Source: Streptacidiphilus fuscans
GTDB taxonomy: Bacteria > Actinomycetota > Actinomycetes > Streptomycetales > Streptomycetaceae
Reading direction: 5' to 3'
Assembly (NCBI RefSeq): GCF_015690355.1
Contig: NZ_JADPRT010000016.1
Location: 124,001-188,000, forward strand
Length of the DNA stretch: 64,000 bases
A program made the position numbers and the translations under genes. Under the pieces are notes generated by a model. That model was given only the letters and a program-made list of their open reading frames with translations. It was not told the origin of the DNA and searched no databases. The stretch's first letter is position 1. The number at the start of each line of letters is the position of its first letter. Shown here piece after piece: positions 7,898-15,979 of this stretch.

Positions 7898-7930
7898 GCC
7901 GCGCTGCGTCTCGCAGCCGAGCAGGCTCAG
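7894..7930. terminator. Nested bidirectional hairpin between convergent genes
   Basis: CTGAGCC/GGCTCAG (7894-7900, 7924-7930) enclose a second stem GCTGCG-TCT-CGCAGC (7903-7917). The element spans the stop codons of both the TetR gene and the GlcD-like gene, so it can end transcription from either side. There is no T-run, as is common in Streptomyces. Confidence 0.6.
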
Positions 7931-9321
7931 AACAGCTTGCCCGGGTTCATGATCCCCAACGGGTCGAAGACCCCCTTGAGCTGCCGCTGCACCTCCAGGC
8001 CGACCGGGCCCAACTCCCGGGCCAGCCACTCCTTCTTGAGCAGGCCGACGCCGTGCTCGCCGGTGATCGTGCCGCCCAGGCTCAGCCCCAGGCCCATGAT
8101 CGCGTCGAAGGACTCACGCGCCCGCGCGGTCTCCGCCTCGTCCTTCGCGTCGAAGACGACCACCGGGTGGGTGTTGCCGTCGCCCGCGTGCGCGCAGACG
8201 CCGATGGTCAGGTCGAACTCGCGCCCGATCCGGTCCACGCCCGCCAGCATCTCGCCCAGGCGGGAGCGCGGGACCGCCACGTCGTCGATCATCGTCGTCC
8301 CCAGCCGGTCCAGCGCGGGCAGCGCCAACCGGCGAGCCTCCAGCAGCAGTTCGGACTCACCGCTGTCCGCCGCCGGGACCACCTCGGTCGCGCCCGCCTC
8401 CCGGCACAGCTCGCCGACGGCCGCCAGGTCGGAGGCCGGATCCAGGCCGTCGAAGCCGACCAGCAGCAGCGCGGCCGTCGAGTCGGGCAGGCCCATCTGC
8501 GCCATCGCGTTGACCGCGCGGACGGTCGTGGTGTCCATCAGCTCCATCAGCGACGGCGTGTGCCCGGCTGCCATCACCGCGCACACCGCCCGGCACGCCT
8601 CGTCCGTCGAGGCGAACTCCGCCGCCAGCACCAGCTGCGGCGGCGGCGCGGGCCGCAGCGCCAGCACCGCGCCGACCACCACCCCCAACGTGCCCTCCGC
8701 GCCGACGAAGAGACGCGTCAGGTCGTACCCGGCGACGCCCTTGGCGGTGCGCCGACCGGTCCGCAGCAGCCGCCCGTCCGCCAGCACCACGTCCAGGCCC
8801 AGCACGTACTCCGCCGTCACGCCGTACTTGACGCAGCAGAGGCCGCCCGCGCCGGTGCCGATGTTGCCGCCGACGGTGCACGACTCCCAGCTGGACGGGT
8901 CCGGCGGATAGCTGAGCCCGTGCCTCCCCGCCGCCCGCGACAGCTCGGCGTTGATCACGCCGGGCTCGACCACCGCGATCCGGTTGACCGGGTCGAGCTC
9001 CAGGATCCGGTTCATCTTCACCAGCGACAGCGCGACGCAGCCCGCGACCGTGTTCGCTCCGCCCGACAACCCCGTCCGCGCGCCCTGCGGCACGACGGGG
9101 ACGTGCAGCTCGGACGCGGTCCGCATGACGTGCTGGACCTGCTCGACCGTCTCCGGGAAGACCACGCAGGCGGGCAGGGCGGACTCGCAGAAGCCCGCCA
9201 TGTCCGTCCGGTAGGACGCCGTGACGTCCGGGTCCTCCACGACGGCGGCCTCGGGGAGGCCCTTGCGCAGTCGGTGGATCAGATCCGTCACGCCCAGATC
9301 CGTCGTGCGCAGATCAGTCAT
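7927..9321 (-). CDS. FAD-linked oxidase, glycolate/D-lactate dehydrogenase (GlcD) type
   Basis: This is a 464-residue flavoprotein of the FAD_binding_4 plus FAD-oxidase C-terminal family. Visible motifs are VVPQGARTGLSGGAN, the GGNIGTGAGGLCCVKYG loop and VGAEGTLGVV for FAD, and a C-terminal CAHAGDGNTHP motif and GEHGVGLLK. It should oxidise a 2-hydroxyacid such as glycolate or D-lactate; the substrate is not resolvable here. I use ATG 9321 (MTDLRTTDLG) rather than an upstream in-frame start, which would run into the peptidase gene end. The M1 peptidase gene ends 31 nt upstream, so co-transcription is possible. Confidence 0.88.
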   Translation of the reverse strand: MTDLRTTDLGVTDLIHRLRKGLPEAAVVEDPDVTASYRTDMAGFCESALPACVVFPETVEQVQHVMRTASELHVPVVPQGARTGLSGGANTVAGCVALSLVKMNRILELDPVNRIAVVEPGVINAELSRAAGRHGLSYPPDPSSWESCTVGGNIGTGAGGLCCVKYGVTAEYVLGLDVVLADGRLLRTGRRTAKGVAGYDLTRLFVGAEGTLGVVVGAVLALRPAPPPQLVLAAEFASTDEACRAVCAVMAAGHTPSLMELMDTTTVRAVNAMAQMGLPDSTAALLLVGFDGLDPASDLAAVGELCREAGATEVVPAADSGESELLLEARRLALPALDRLGTTMIDDVAVPRSRLGEMLAGVDRIGREFDLTIGVCAHAGDGNTHPVVVFDAKDEAETARARESFDAIMGLGLSLGGTITGEHGVGLLKKEWLARELGPVGLEVQRQLKGVFDPLGIMNPGKLF

Positions 9322-9352
9322 GCGGCATGCGCCCCCAATCAGCTCTCCACGT

Positions 9353-10798
9353 TCACATCTTCGCCGGTTTGCCCGACGTGTACAGCCATGTCGCGAAGAG
9401 AGAATCAAGGTTCTTGCCGGAGACGGACGCGCTGAGCGCCTCGAAGTCGGCCGTCGTGCCGTGTCCGTGCCGGTGATCGGAGGTCCAGCGCTTCAGGATC
9501 GCGAAGAACGCGGTGTCGCCGATCGCCTCGCGCAGCTCCTCCAGCGTCATCGCACCCCGGGCGTAGCTGGGCTCACCGAAGAGGTGCTGGAGGTCGCCCG
9601 GATTGCCTGCCGGGTAAGCCCAGAGCGGGTCGTTGGCCGGCAGCGCGTAGAGCGCGGCGAGGCGCGCCTTGGTGGACTTGCCGCCGTGGTCGGCGTCCCA
9701 CATCCACTCGGCGTAGGTGGCGAACCCCTCGTTGAGCCAGATGTCCTTCCACTGGGTCACGGTCACCGAGTCGCCGAACCACTGGTGCGCCGTCTCGTGG
9801 ACCAGGGTGTCGATGTCGGGCGCCTCGTCGTAGACCGGCCGGGTCTGCGTCTCCAACGCATAGCCGATCTTGCTGTCGTGCGCGACGATCGCCCCCGCGG
9901 CGTCGAACGGGTACGGCCCGAACCGGGACTCCTCCCACGAGATCACGTCGGACAGCTTGTCCAGGACCGGGTAGGCGTCGTCGGCCTCCTGCGGGTCGAC
10001 CGCGACGTAGACGGGCAGCTTCGAATCGGTCCAGTACTGGTCCACGTCGAACCGCCCGACGCTGGCCGTGGCCAGGTACGCGGCCATCGGCGCGGACTCG
10101 TGCCAGGCGAAGGTGCTCCGGCCGTTCGCCGTGCGCTGGGTGCGCAGCACGCCGTTGGAGACGGCCGTGTAGCCCACCGGAACGGTGACCGTGACGTCAT
10201 AGGTCGACTTGTCGATCGGATGCGAGTTGCAGGGGAACCAGGTCATCGCCCCTTGCGGCTCCCCCGCGACGAACGCGCCCTGCTCCCCCGGCTCGGCGAT
10301 CCACCCGTCGAGGGAACCGTCGGAGTCGGTGATCGGCGTCGGCTTGCCGCCGTACGTCACCTCGATGCTGAAGTCCGCGCCCTTGGCGACGGTGCGCCCG
10401 AGGCTGACCTCCAGCTTCTGCCCACTCCGGCTCCAGCTCACCGGCTGGCCGTCGACGACCACCCGGCGCACGTCCAGCCCGAGCAGGTCCAGCCCGAAGG
10501 CCCCCAGGTCCTGCGTGGCGGTCGCGGAGAGGACGGCGTCGCCCTCGAGGTGCTGGGTCTTGGGAACGTACGCGAGCGACAGTGCGTAGTGACGCACATG
10601 CAGCCCGCTGGTGCCGGCAAGCGGCAGATACGGATCCCCGGCGGTGGCCGACGCGCCGGCCGCGGCTGGTGCGGCAGGCGCGGCGGGTGCGGTGGGCGCG
10701 GGCGCGGTGGGCGCGGGCGCGGTGGGCGCGGCACCAGCACCGAGCAACCCACCGCAGGCGAGGATGGCAGCGGTAGCGAGAAGAAGACGGTTCGTCAC
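9353..10798 (-). CDS. Secreted M1-family zinc aminopeptidase
   Basis: The 481-residue protein begins with a GTG start and a signal peptide ending near LGAGAA, then an Ala/Pro/Thr repeat (APTAPAPTAP and so on) acting as a spacer. The M1 N-terminal beta domain follows, then the thermolysin-like domain with HETAHQWFGD, and the downstream NEGFATYAEW that supplies the third zinc ligand. The GAMEN-like loop is not obvious. It lacks the long C-terminal helical domain of full-size M1 enzymes, as many small secreted actinobacterial members do. It probably trims peptides outside the cell. Confidence 0.9.
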   Translation of the reverse strand: MTNRLLLATAAILACGGLLGAGAAPTAPAPTAPAPTAPAAPAAPAAAGASATAGDPYLPLAGTSGLHVRHYALSLAYVPKTQHLEGDAVLSATATQDLGAFGLDLLGLDVRRVVVDGQPVSWSRSGQKLEVSLGRTVAKGADFSIEVTYGGKPTPITDSDGSLDGWIAEPGEQGAFVAGEPQGAMTWFPCNSHPIDKSTYDVTVTVPVGYTAVSNGVLRTQRTANGRSTFAWHESAPMAAYLATASVGRFDVDQYWTDSKLPVYVAVDPQEADDAYPVLDKLSDVISWEESRFGPYPFDAAGAIVAHDSKIGYALETQTRPVYDEAPDIDTLVHETAHQWFGDSVTVTQWKDIWLNEGFATYAEWMWDADHGGKSTKARLAALYALPANDPLWAYPAGNPGDLQHLFGEPSYARGAMTLEELREAIGDTAFFAILKRWTSDHRHGHGTTADFEALSASVSGKNLDSLFATWLYTSGKPAKM

Positions 10799-10894
10799 CT
10801 GACTAACCGTAATTTCGACGGACCGTCAGCTACCTGCGGAGATAGCCCAAAAGGTGAGCCAGATCACACCTGACGACGACCTCGGAGGGACGTG

Positions 10895-11130
10895 GCAAAC
10901 GTCCAGGGGCGCGGGGAACTGCGCGAGCAACCACCCTGTGCGGATGGCCCTGCTCGTTCGGCGACACACCACACAGGGTGGCTTGTCGCGCAGTTCCCCG
11001 CGCCCCTGACGTTTGCAACTACCTGCGGGAGCACAGGCCCGGCTTGTCGCGCCCACGCTGGGGGTCCCCCCGCCGAAGGCAGGGGGAGGAGCCGCATATC
11101 AGCAGAGCCTCGCGCCCCTAAGTAGTGCAA
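10895..11130. repeat. Dispersed intergenic inverted repeat, copy 2 (two modules)
   Basis: The whole gap between the hpd stop and the peptidase start is this element plus about 90 bp. Module A has arms of about 45 bp (10895-10940 and 10972-11016), nearly perfect inverted repeats carrying GGGGCGCGGGGAACTGCGCG and CCACCCTGTG. Module B (11043-11119) is the reverse complement of 34294-34366, including CTGGGGGTCCCCCCGCC and GCATATCAGCAGAGCC. AGTGCAACT closes the element. It can fold into very long stems and may terminate transcription. No coding sequence is visible. Confidence 0.75.
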
Positions 11131-11149
11131 CTGCCTGCGAGAGCACCTG

Positions 11150-12265
11150 TTACAGGTTCCCGCGGAGCTCCTGCTCGCGCTCGATCGCCTGGAAGAGCGC
11201 CTTGAAGTTGCCCTTGCCGAAGCCCATCGAGCCGTGCCGCTCGATCATCTCGAAGAACACCGTCGGCCGGTCCTGGACCGGCTTGGTGAAGATCTGCAGC
11301 AGGTAGCCGTCCTCGTCGCGGTCCGCCAGGATCTTCAGCTCGCGCAGCTCGTCCAGCGGGACGCGCGTCTCGCCGACCCACTCGCCGAGGGTGTCGTAGT
11401 AGGAGTCCGGGGTGTCCAGGAACTGGACGCCCGCCGCGCGCATCGCCCGCACCGTCGCGACGATGTCGTTCGTCGCCAGCGCGATGTGCTGCACGCCGGG
11501 GCCGCCGTAGAACTCCAGGTACTCGTCGATCTGCGACTTCTTCTTCGCGATCGCCGGCTCGTTCAGCGGGAACTTCACCTTGCGGGTGCCGTCCGCGACG
11601 ACCTTCGACATCAGCGCCGAGTACTCGGTCGCGATGTCGTCGCCCACGAACTCCTTCATGTTCGTGAAGCCCATGACCTTGTTGTAGAAGGCGACCCACT
11701 CGTTCATCTTGCCGAGCTCGACGTTGCCCACGCAGTGGTCGATGGCCTGGAAGAAACGCTTCTCCGGGGCGGCCACGATCGGCTCGCGGGCCACGAAGCC
11801 CGGCAGGTACGGGCCGGTGTAGCGGCTGCGGTCGACCAGCGTGTGCCGGGTCTCGCCGTAGGTGGCGATGGCCGCCAGCACCACGGTGCCGTGCTCGTCG
11901 GTCAGCTCGTGCGGCTCGACCAGGCCGGTCGCGCCGTGGGCGACCGCGTGCTCGTAGGCGTGGCGGGCGTCCGGGACCTCGATCGCGAGGTCGATCACGC
12001 CGTCGCCGTGCTCGGCGACGTGGCGGTTCAGGAACTTGCCGCGCTCGCTGGTCTCCTTGATCACGGAGGTGAACACGAAACGGGCGCCGCCCGACTCCAG
12101 GACGTAGCTCGCCGTCTCACGCTCGCCGTTCTCCGGGCCCGCGTACGCGACCAGGCGCATCCCGAACGCCGTGGAGTAGTAGTGCGCGGCCTGCTTGGCG
12201 TTGCCGACGGCGAAGACGACGGCGTCCATTCCCTTGACCGGGAAGACATCGGTCTGACTGCTCAT
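11150..12265 (-). CDS. hpd: 4-hydroxyphenylpyruvate dioxygenase
   Basis: The 371-residue non-haem iron enzyme converts 4-hydroxyphenylpyruvate to homogentisate in tyrosine catabolism and pigment formation. There are two vicinal-oxygen-chelate domains. The iron ligands are visible as DHCVGNV (His), GVQHIAL (His) and FFEMIERHG (Glu), and the C-terminal helix GFGKGNFKALFQAIE is typical. The start is ATG 12265 because GGAGGT sits 9 nt upstream; the open frame continues a little further without a ribosome site. The upstream 210 bp hold several TGCGCA motifs that may bind a regulator. Confidence 0.96.
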   Translation of the reverse strand: MSSQTDVFPVKGMDAVVFAVGNAKQAAHYYSTAFGMRLVAYAGPENGERETASYVLESGGARFVFTSVIKETSERGKFLNRHVAEHGDGVIDLAIEVPDARHAYEHAVAHGATGLVEPHELTDEHGTVVLAAIATYGETRHTLVDRSRYTGPYLPGFVAREPIVAAPEKRFFQAIDHCVGNVELGKMNEWVAFYNKVMGFTNMKEFVGDDIATEYSALMSKVVADGTRKVKFPLNEPAIAKKKSQIDEYLEFYGGPGVQHIALATNDIVATVRAMRAAGVQFLDTPDSYYDTLGEWVGETRVPLDELRELKILADRDEDGYLLQIFTKPVQDRPTVFFEMIERHGSMGFGKGNFKALFQAIEREQELRGNL

Positions 12266-12479
12266 GGTGGTGCACCTCCGGTGGGTGAGGCCCGATGCGC
12301 GTACCGTCCCGCCGATCCACGAGCTGCGCAACCATGGCCCTCAACGGTGCGCAAGCTGTACAGCTCTCCCCCCTACCGGGGTCACGAGCTGCGCAGACTG
12401 CGTACCAATCTCCATTCTGGAGCAGCACCTGCCACCAGGCAGCGCCCTACCGCTGCCGTGGCGGCGCCTCACCGCCGCC

Positions 12480-13298
12480 TCAGCAGTGCGGAACGGAGCC
12501 CGAGCCGGTCTCCAGCGCCTCCAGCGACTGGATCGCCTGGTCCAGCGTGTTGACCGGAATCAGCTGCATGCCCTTGGGCGTGTTGACCTTCGCGTCGCCG
12601 CACTCGCTCGTCGGCACCAGGAAGACGGTCGCCCCGTCGGCCGCCGCCGCGTGCGTCTTGAGCGCGACGCCGCCGACCGCGCCGACGTCGCCGCTGTCGG
12701 TGATCTCGCCGGTCCCGGCGATGTTGCGGCCACCGGTCAGATCACCGGCCGCGCCGGGCTTGCCGCTGCCGTTGCCGTGGAGCTCGTCGATGATCCCGAG
12801 GGTGAACATCAGCCCGGCGCTCGGACCGCCGACGTCGGCCAGCTTGAGGGAGACCTTGACCTTGTCCGGCGAGAGGTCGAGGTAGTTCAGCGCCGCCATG
12901 GTGGCCGCCTGCTGGGACTGGTTCATCTGCTGCTGGTTGGTCGCGTTGACCTGCGAGACGGACTGTCCGGGCGCGTAGACCGCGCCGCGCGGCACGACGG
13001 CCTTGGTCGGGTCGAACCACGCCTGCGCGATCTCGCTCAGGCTCGGGCTGTAGTTCGGCAGGGTGGCGGAGATGGTGACCATCCGGAGCTGGCCGTCGGT
13101 CTGCCGGGTGGGATGGCCGGTGATCGTGATCACCTCGGCCCCCTGGAAGCTGGCCAGGGTGTTCACCGAGATCCCCGGCTCCAGCACGGCATAGGGCAGG
13201 TGCACGGTCGTCGCGACGACGATCGGGGCGACGACGAAGGCACCGCAGAGCGCGAGCCGCGACCAACGCGGTGCGAGCCAGCTCAGATAAGGGGACAC
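12480..13298 (-). CDS. YlbL-like Lon/S16 protease-domain membrane protein lacking a visible PDZ domain
   Basis: This is a 272-residue protein with one N-terminal membrane anchor (about residues 14-33) and an extracytoplasmic C-terminal Lon proteolytic domain. The catalytic Ser lies in VGGPSAGLMFTLG and the Lys in VGGVALKTHAA, so the Ser-Lys dyad is intact. YlbL relatives of about 340 residues carry a PDZ domain between the anchor and the protease; here that stretch is short and Gln/Asn-rich (NATNQQQMNQSQQAA) without a PDZ pattern. The start is GTG 13298. Its substrate and role are unknown; cleavage of envelope proteins is an inference. Confidence 0.8.
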   Translation of the reverse strand: MSPYLSWLAPRWSRLALCGAFVVAPIVVATTVHLPYAVLEPGISVNTLASFQGAEVITITGHPTRQTDGQLRMVTISATLPNYSPSLSEIAQAWFDPTKAVVPRGAVYAPGQSVSQVNATNQQQMNQSQQAATMAALNYLDLSPDKVKVSLKLADVGGPSAGLMFTLGIIDELHGNGSGKPGAAGDLTGGRNIAGTGEITDSGDVGAVGGVALKTHAAAADGATVFLVPTSECGDAKVNTPKGMQLIPVNTLDQAIQSLEALETGSGSVPHC

Positions 13299-13375
13299 CC
13301 GGGAATTCTAGGCGGACGGGACAACCGCAGCCCCAAGGGGCACGTCGCGCGGGCGGGACCGGGCGCCGTTCGGAG

Positions 13376-14029
13376 TCACCGCAGGGCTTCGGCGACCTCG
13401 GTCGCCGCCTCGACGACGCGGATGCCCAGGCGCTCCGGCATGGTCTCGCCGAGGAGGAGGACGCCGACGCTGCCCTCGATCCCGCTGAGCCCGAGCAGCG
13501 GGGCTGCCGCGCCCCCCGCCACACCGCCGCGGTCCTCCGGGACGGTGGTGACGAACTCCGGATCCGGTCGCGTGCCGTACCGCAGACCGCGCGCGGAGAC
13601 GATCGCGCGCCCTGCGGCGTTGTCGTCCAGCCCGTGGCGGACGCCGGTCCGGTAGGCGACGTGGAAGTCGGTCCAGCTGGGTTCGACCACGGCGACGACC
13701 AGCGCCTCGTTCCCGTCGACCAGGGTCAGGTGCGCGGTCGACCCCAGATCCTCGGCCAGGCTCCGCAGCGCGGGCAGCGCGGCCTCGCGCAGCAGCGGGT
13801 GGACGCGGTGCGAGAGGCGGAGCACGCCGAGTCCGACGCGGGCGCGGCCGCCGATGTCGCGGCGGACCAGCCCGTGCTGCTCCAGCGTGGCCAGCAGGCG
13901 GTAGACGACGGTGCGGTTGACCGCGAGTCGCGCGGCGAGCTCGGTGACGGTCAGGCCGCGCTCCGAATCCGCCAGCAGTTTGAGGACACGAACGCCGCGG
14001 TCCAGCGTCTGCGAGGTCTCTGCGGTCAC
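13376..14029 (-). CDS. IclR-family transcriptional regulator
   Basis: This 217-residue protein has an N-terminal winged helix (LTVTELAARLAVNRTVVYRLLATLEQHGLV region, about residues 25-60) and an IclR effector-binding domain containing GRAIVSARGL. The start is GTG 14029 because GGAAGGAGG ends 8 nt upstream; the open frame extends about 38 codons further but without a ribosome site. A perfect TTGGGCA-AAGG-TGCCCAA palindrome about 140 bp upstream may be its operator. An IclR protein, SsgR, activates ssgA in Streptomyces, and an ssgA-like gene lies 1.5 kb away, but the link is only suggestive. Confidence 0.9.
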   Translation of the reverse strand: MTAETSQTLDRGVRVLKLLADSERGLTVTELAARLAVNRTVVYRLLATLEQHGLVRRDIGGRARVGLGVLRLSHRVHPLLREAALPALRSLAEDLGSTAHLTLVDGNEALVVAVVEPSWTDFHVAYRTGVRHGLDDNAAGRAIVSARGLRYGTRPDPEFVTTVPEDRGGVAGGAAAPLLGLSGIEGSVGVLLLGETMPERLGIRVVEAATEVAEALR

Positions 14030-14524
14030 GATGCGCGCCTCCTTCCGGGGATTCGGCTCCACCGGACGAACGTCGGCAGGTGCGAGGACCGTAATGACGA
14101 TGCACCGCTCTGCGGAAGTCCCCGTCCAGATTTCGGTCACCATTCGTTATCCAAGAAGGGCCGAGAATTGGGCAAAGGTGCCCAAACGGAGAGTCTCCGG
14201 ACGCCCGCGCGCCCGCCGTCCGGACACCCACCGGCGTCGCCGCCGCGCCGATCACCCGTGCCACGCCAGGGACTTCACCCCTTGCGCCCCTCCCACCACC
14301 GGGCAACGGTCACGTTCGGAAAACGATTCGTTCGCACATCGACCATATTCGCGATGCTCCGTTGGTAAGAACGGTGACAATTCGACGGAGAATCTCACTT
14401 CGTGGATCGGTTCACGATCTTTGAACGACGATCCGAACCTGCACGCGGACCGACGCCCGGCCGCACCGGACACGAACTGACGGGGCGCCAAAAGCCGCGC
14501 GACGCTCGGATGATCTGGGGCGGT
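14030..14524. other. Intergenic region of 495 bp: IclR promoter side and terminator-like hairpin
   Basis: No gene was found here. It contains the palindrome TTGGGCA-N4-TGCCCAA (14168-14185), a 7-bp inverted repeat CCGGACG/CGTCCGG near 14197-14222, and a bulged hairpin GGATCG-GTTCA/TGAAC-CGATCC (14404-14434) that may terminate the NarL-type regulator gene ending at 14525. The part from about 14290 to 14430 is clearly AT-richer than its surroundings, as expected for promoters. Confidence 0.5.
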
Positions 14525-15247
14525 CTAGCCGAGACGGAGCAGTCCTTCACGAACCGCGGTCGCCACGGCAGCGCCGCGCGTGTCCACTCCGAGTTTTGCG
14601 TAGATGCTCGCGAGATGGCCTTTTGTCGTGGCCTCGCTGATGTAGAGGCGGGCGGCGATCTGACGGTTCGGCAGGCCCTCGCCGAGCAGTTGCAGCACCT
14701 CCACCTCGCGGGAGGAGAGCGTGGGCGCGTTGCCGCGGACGCGTCTCAGCACGCGGCGGACCGCGCTCGCGCCGAGGACGGTCTCACCACGCGCGGCGGC
14801 GCGGATGCCGGCCAGCAGGGCCTCCGGGTCGGTGTCCTTACCCAGGAAGCCGACGGCGCCGGCGTCGATCGCCGCGAAGATGTCGGGGTCGCCGCTGTGG
14901 GCGCTGAAGACCAGCACAGCGGGGGGTTCGGGCAGTGCGTCCATGCGTCTGACCAGGTCGAGCCCGGCGGCGGTGCCCTGGCCGAGGTCGAGGTCGAGCA
15001 GCACGACGTCGACCCGGTCCGCAGGCACGGCGGCACGTTCGACGAGGGCGAACGCCTCGGCGGAGCTCCCGGTCTCGGCGACGAGGCGCATGTCGTACTG
15101 GTCCTCGATCAACACCCGCAGACCGAGCCGGATGGCGGGGTGGTCGTCGACAACCAGGACGCGCACACGGGCGTCAGCGTCCGGACCGCGAACTGCCACT
15201 TCCGCATCAACTCCTCGCCCTGGTTTCGGGACCAGTGTAGGGGGCAC
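14525..15247 (-). CDS. NarL/FixJ-family response regulator
   Basis: The product is about 240 residues, with a receiver domain (VVDDHP, phospho-acceptor in VVLLDLDLGQG, Lys in GFLGKDTDP) and a C-terminal LuxR-type helix-turn-helix (LSSREVEVLQLLGEGLPNRQ, then IAARLYISEATTKGHLASIY). The start is uncertain: GTG 15247 gives a 27-residue leader before the receiver, and GTG 15166 would begin exactly at VRVLVVDDHP. The kinase at 15980-17473 is the natural partner, but the two genes are split by an ssgA-like gene on the other strand. Confidence 0.92.
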   Translation of the reverse strand: MPPTLVPKPGRGVDAEVAVRGPDADARVRVLVVDDHPAIRLGLRVLIEDQYDMRLVAETGSSAEAFALVERAAVPADRVDVVLLDLDLGQGTAAGLDLVRRMDALPEPPAVLVFSAHSGDPDIFAAIDAGAVGFLGKDTDPEALLAGIRAAARGETVLGASAVRRVLRRVRGNAPTLSSREVEVLQLLGEGLPNRQIAARLYISEATTKGHLASIYAKLGVDTRGAAVATAVREGLLRLG

Positions 15248-15317
15248 CCACCTTCAGCCGGGCGGGAATGGTTGGTTTCGGCCACTTACCAGTTCTTCAC
15301 TCTCGCTGTCCAGGTTC

Positions 15318-15382
15318 GATCGGTTGGTTTTTCTGCACCCGTTCAGATCGGTTTGATCCCGATGCAAGGGGGATGAACGGGT
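15318..15382. promoter_or_regulatory. Divergent promoter region with direct and inverted repeats
   Basis: GATCGGTT is repeated at 15318-15325 and 15346-15353. ACCCGTTCA (15337-15345) is mirrored by TGAACGGGT (15374-15382). These lie between the NarL-type regulator gene and the ssgA-like gene and are candidates for autoregulatory binding. The actual promoter boxes are not resolved. Confidence 0.4.
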
Positions 15383-15499
15383 TGTGACCAATCAGTAATG
15401 ATCGTGGTCATGTTCAATCGCAAAGGTTCATGCACACCATCGGGCTGCACGACGGGGGGATTCCGTCCGGCACCCGCCGAAAGGTACGGACTGTCACTT

Positions 15500-15928
15500 A
15501 TGAACAGCACGCTGCGTGGTCAGATCATCATGGAACTGGCAACCCGTTCAGGCATCAGTTTCCAGATCCCGGTCCGGCTGACCTTCGACCGCTCCACTCC
15601 CTGGGCCGTGGGCCTGACGTTCCTCCTGCCAGGCGACGACCCGGTCAGGTGGACCGTCTCGCGGGAGCTGCTGCTGGACGGTCTGAGCGATGTCGCGGGA
15701 GACGGCGACATCCAGGTGCGGCCGGTCGAATGGCTGGACCAGGACCTGATCGCGATCTCCCTGCGCTCGCTGGACGGCGAGGCCGAACTCCTGGCCCCGC
15801 TGGCCGCGTTGCACGCGTTCCTGCTGCGGACGGACCTGATCGCGCCCTTCGGCGAGGAGTTCCCGGAGGAGTGGCTGGACCGGGGCATCGCCGGCCTGCT
15901 CGGCACCGGCGCGGAGCTGCGCCAGTAG
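15500..15928 (+). CDS. SsgA-like protein (SALP), sporulation cell-division factor
   Basis: This acidic 142-residue protein matches the SsgA/SsgB family along its length: MNSTLRGQIIMELA, then the RLTFDRSTPWAV strand, VRWTVSRELLLDGL, GDGDIQVRP and the LLAPLAALHAFLLRTD helix. SALPs occur only in sporulating actinomycetes, where SsgB recruits FtsZ to septum sites and paralogues control septum placement or spore-wall events. The paralogue type is not certain; it does not look like SsgB itself. The gene is divergent from a NarL-type regulator and convergent with a histidine kinase gene, suggesting it could be controlled by that two-component pair. Confidence 0.88.
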   Translation: MNSTLRGQIIMELATRSGISFQIPVRLTFDRSTPWAVGLTFLLPGDDPVRWTVSRELLLDGLSDVAGDGDIQVRPVEWLDQDLIAISLRSLDGEAELLAPLAALHAFLLRTDLIAPFGEEFPEEWLDRGIAGLLGTGAELRQ

Positions 15929-15979
15929 CTCCACCGGCAGTCGCGCGTACGGCCCCGGTCGTGGCCGAGGCCTGCGCGC

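Noticed and set aside
7438..8029. Minus-strand ORFs opposite the TetR gene
   Set aside because: No ribosome site and no conserved motif. The TetR helix-turn-helix on the plus strand explains the coding signal.
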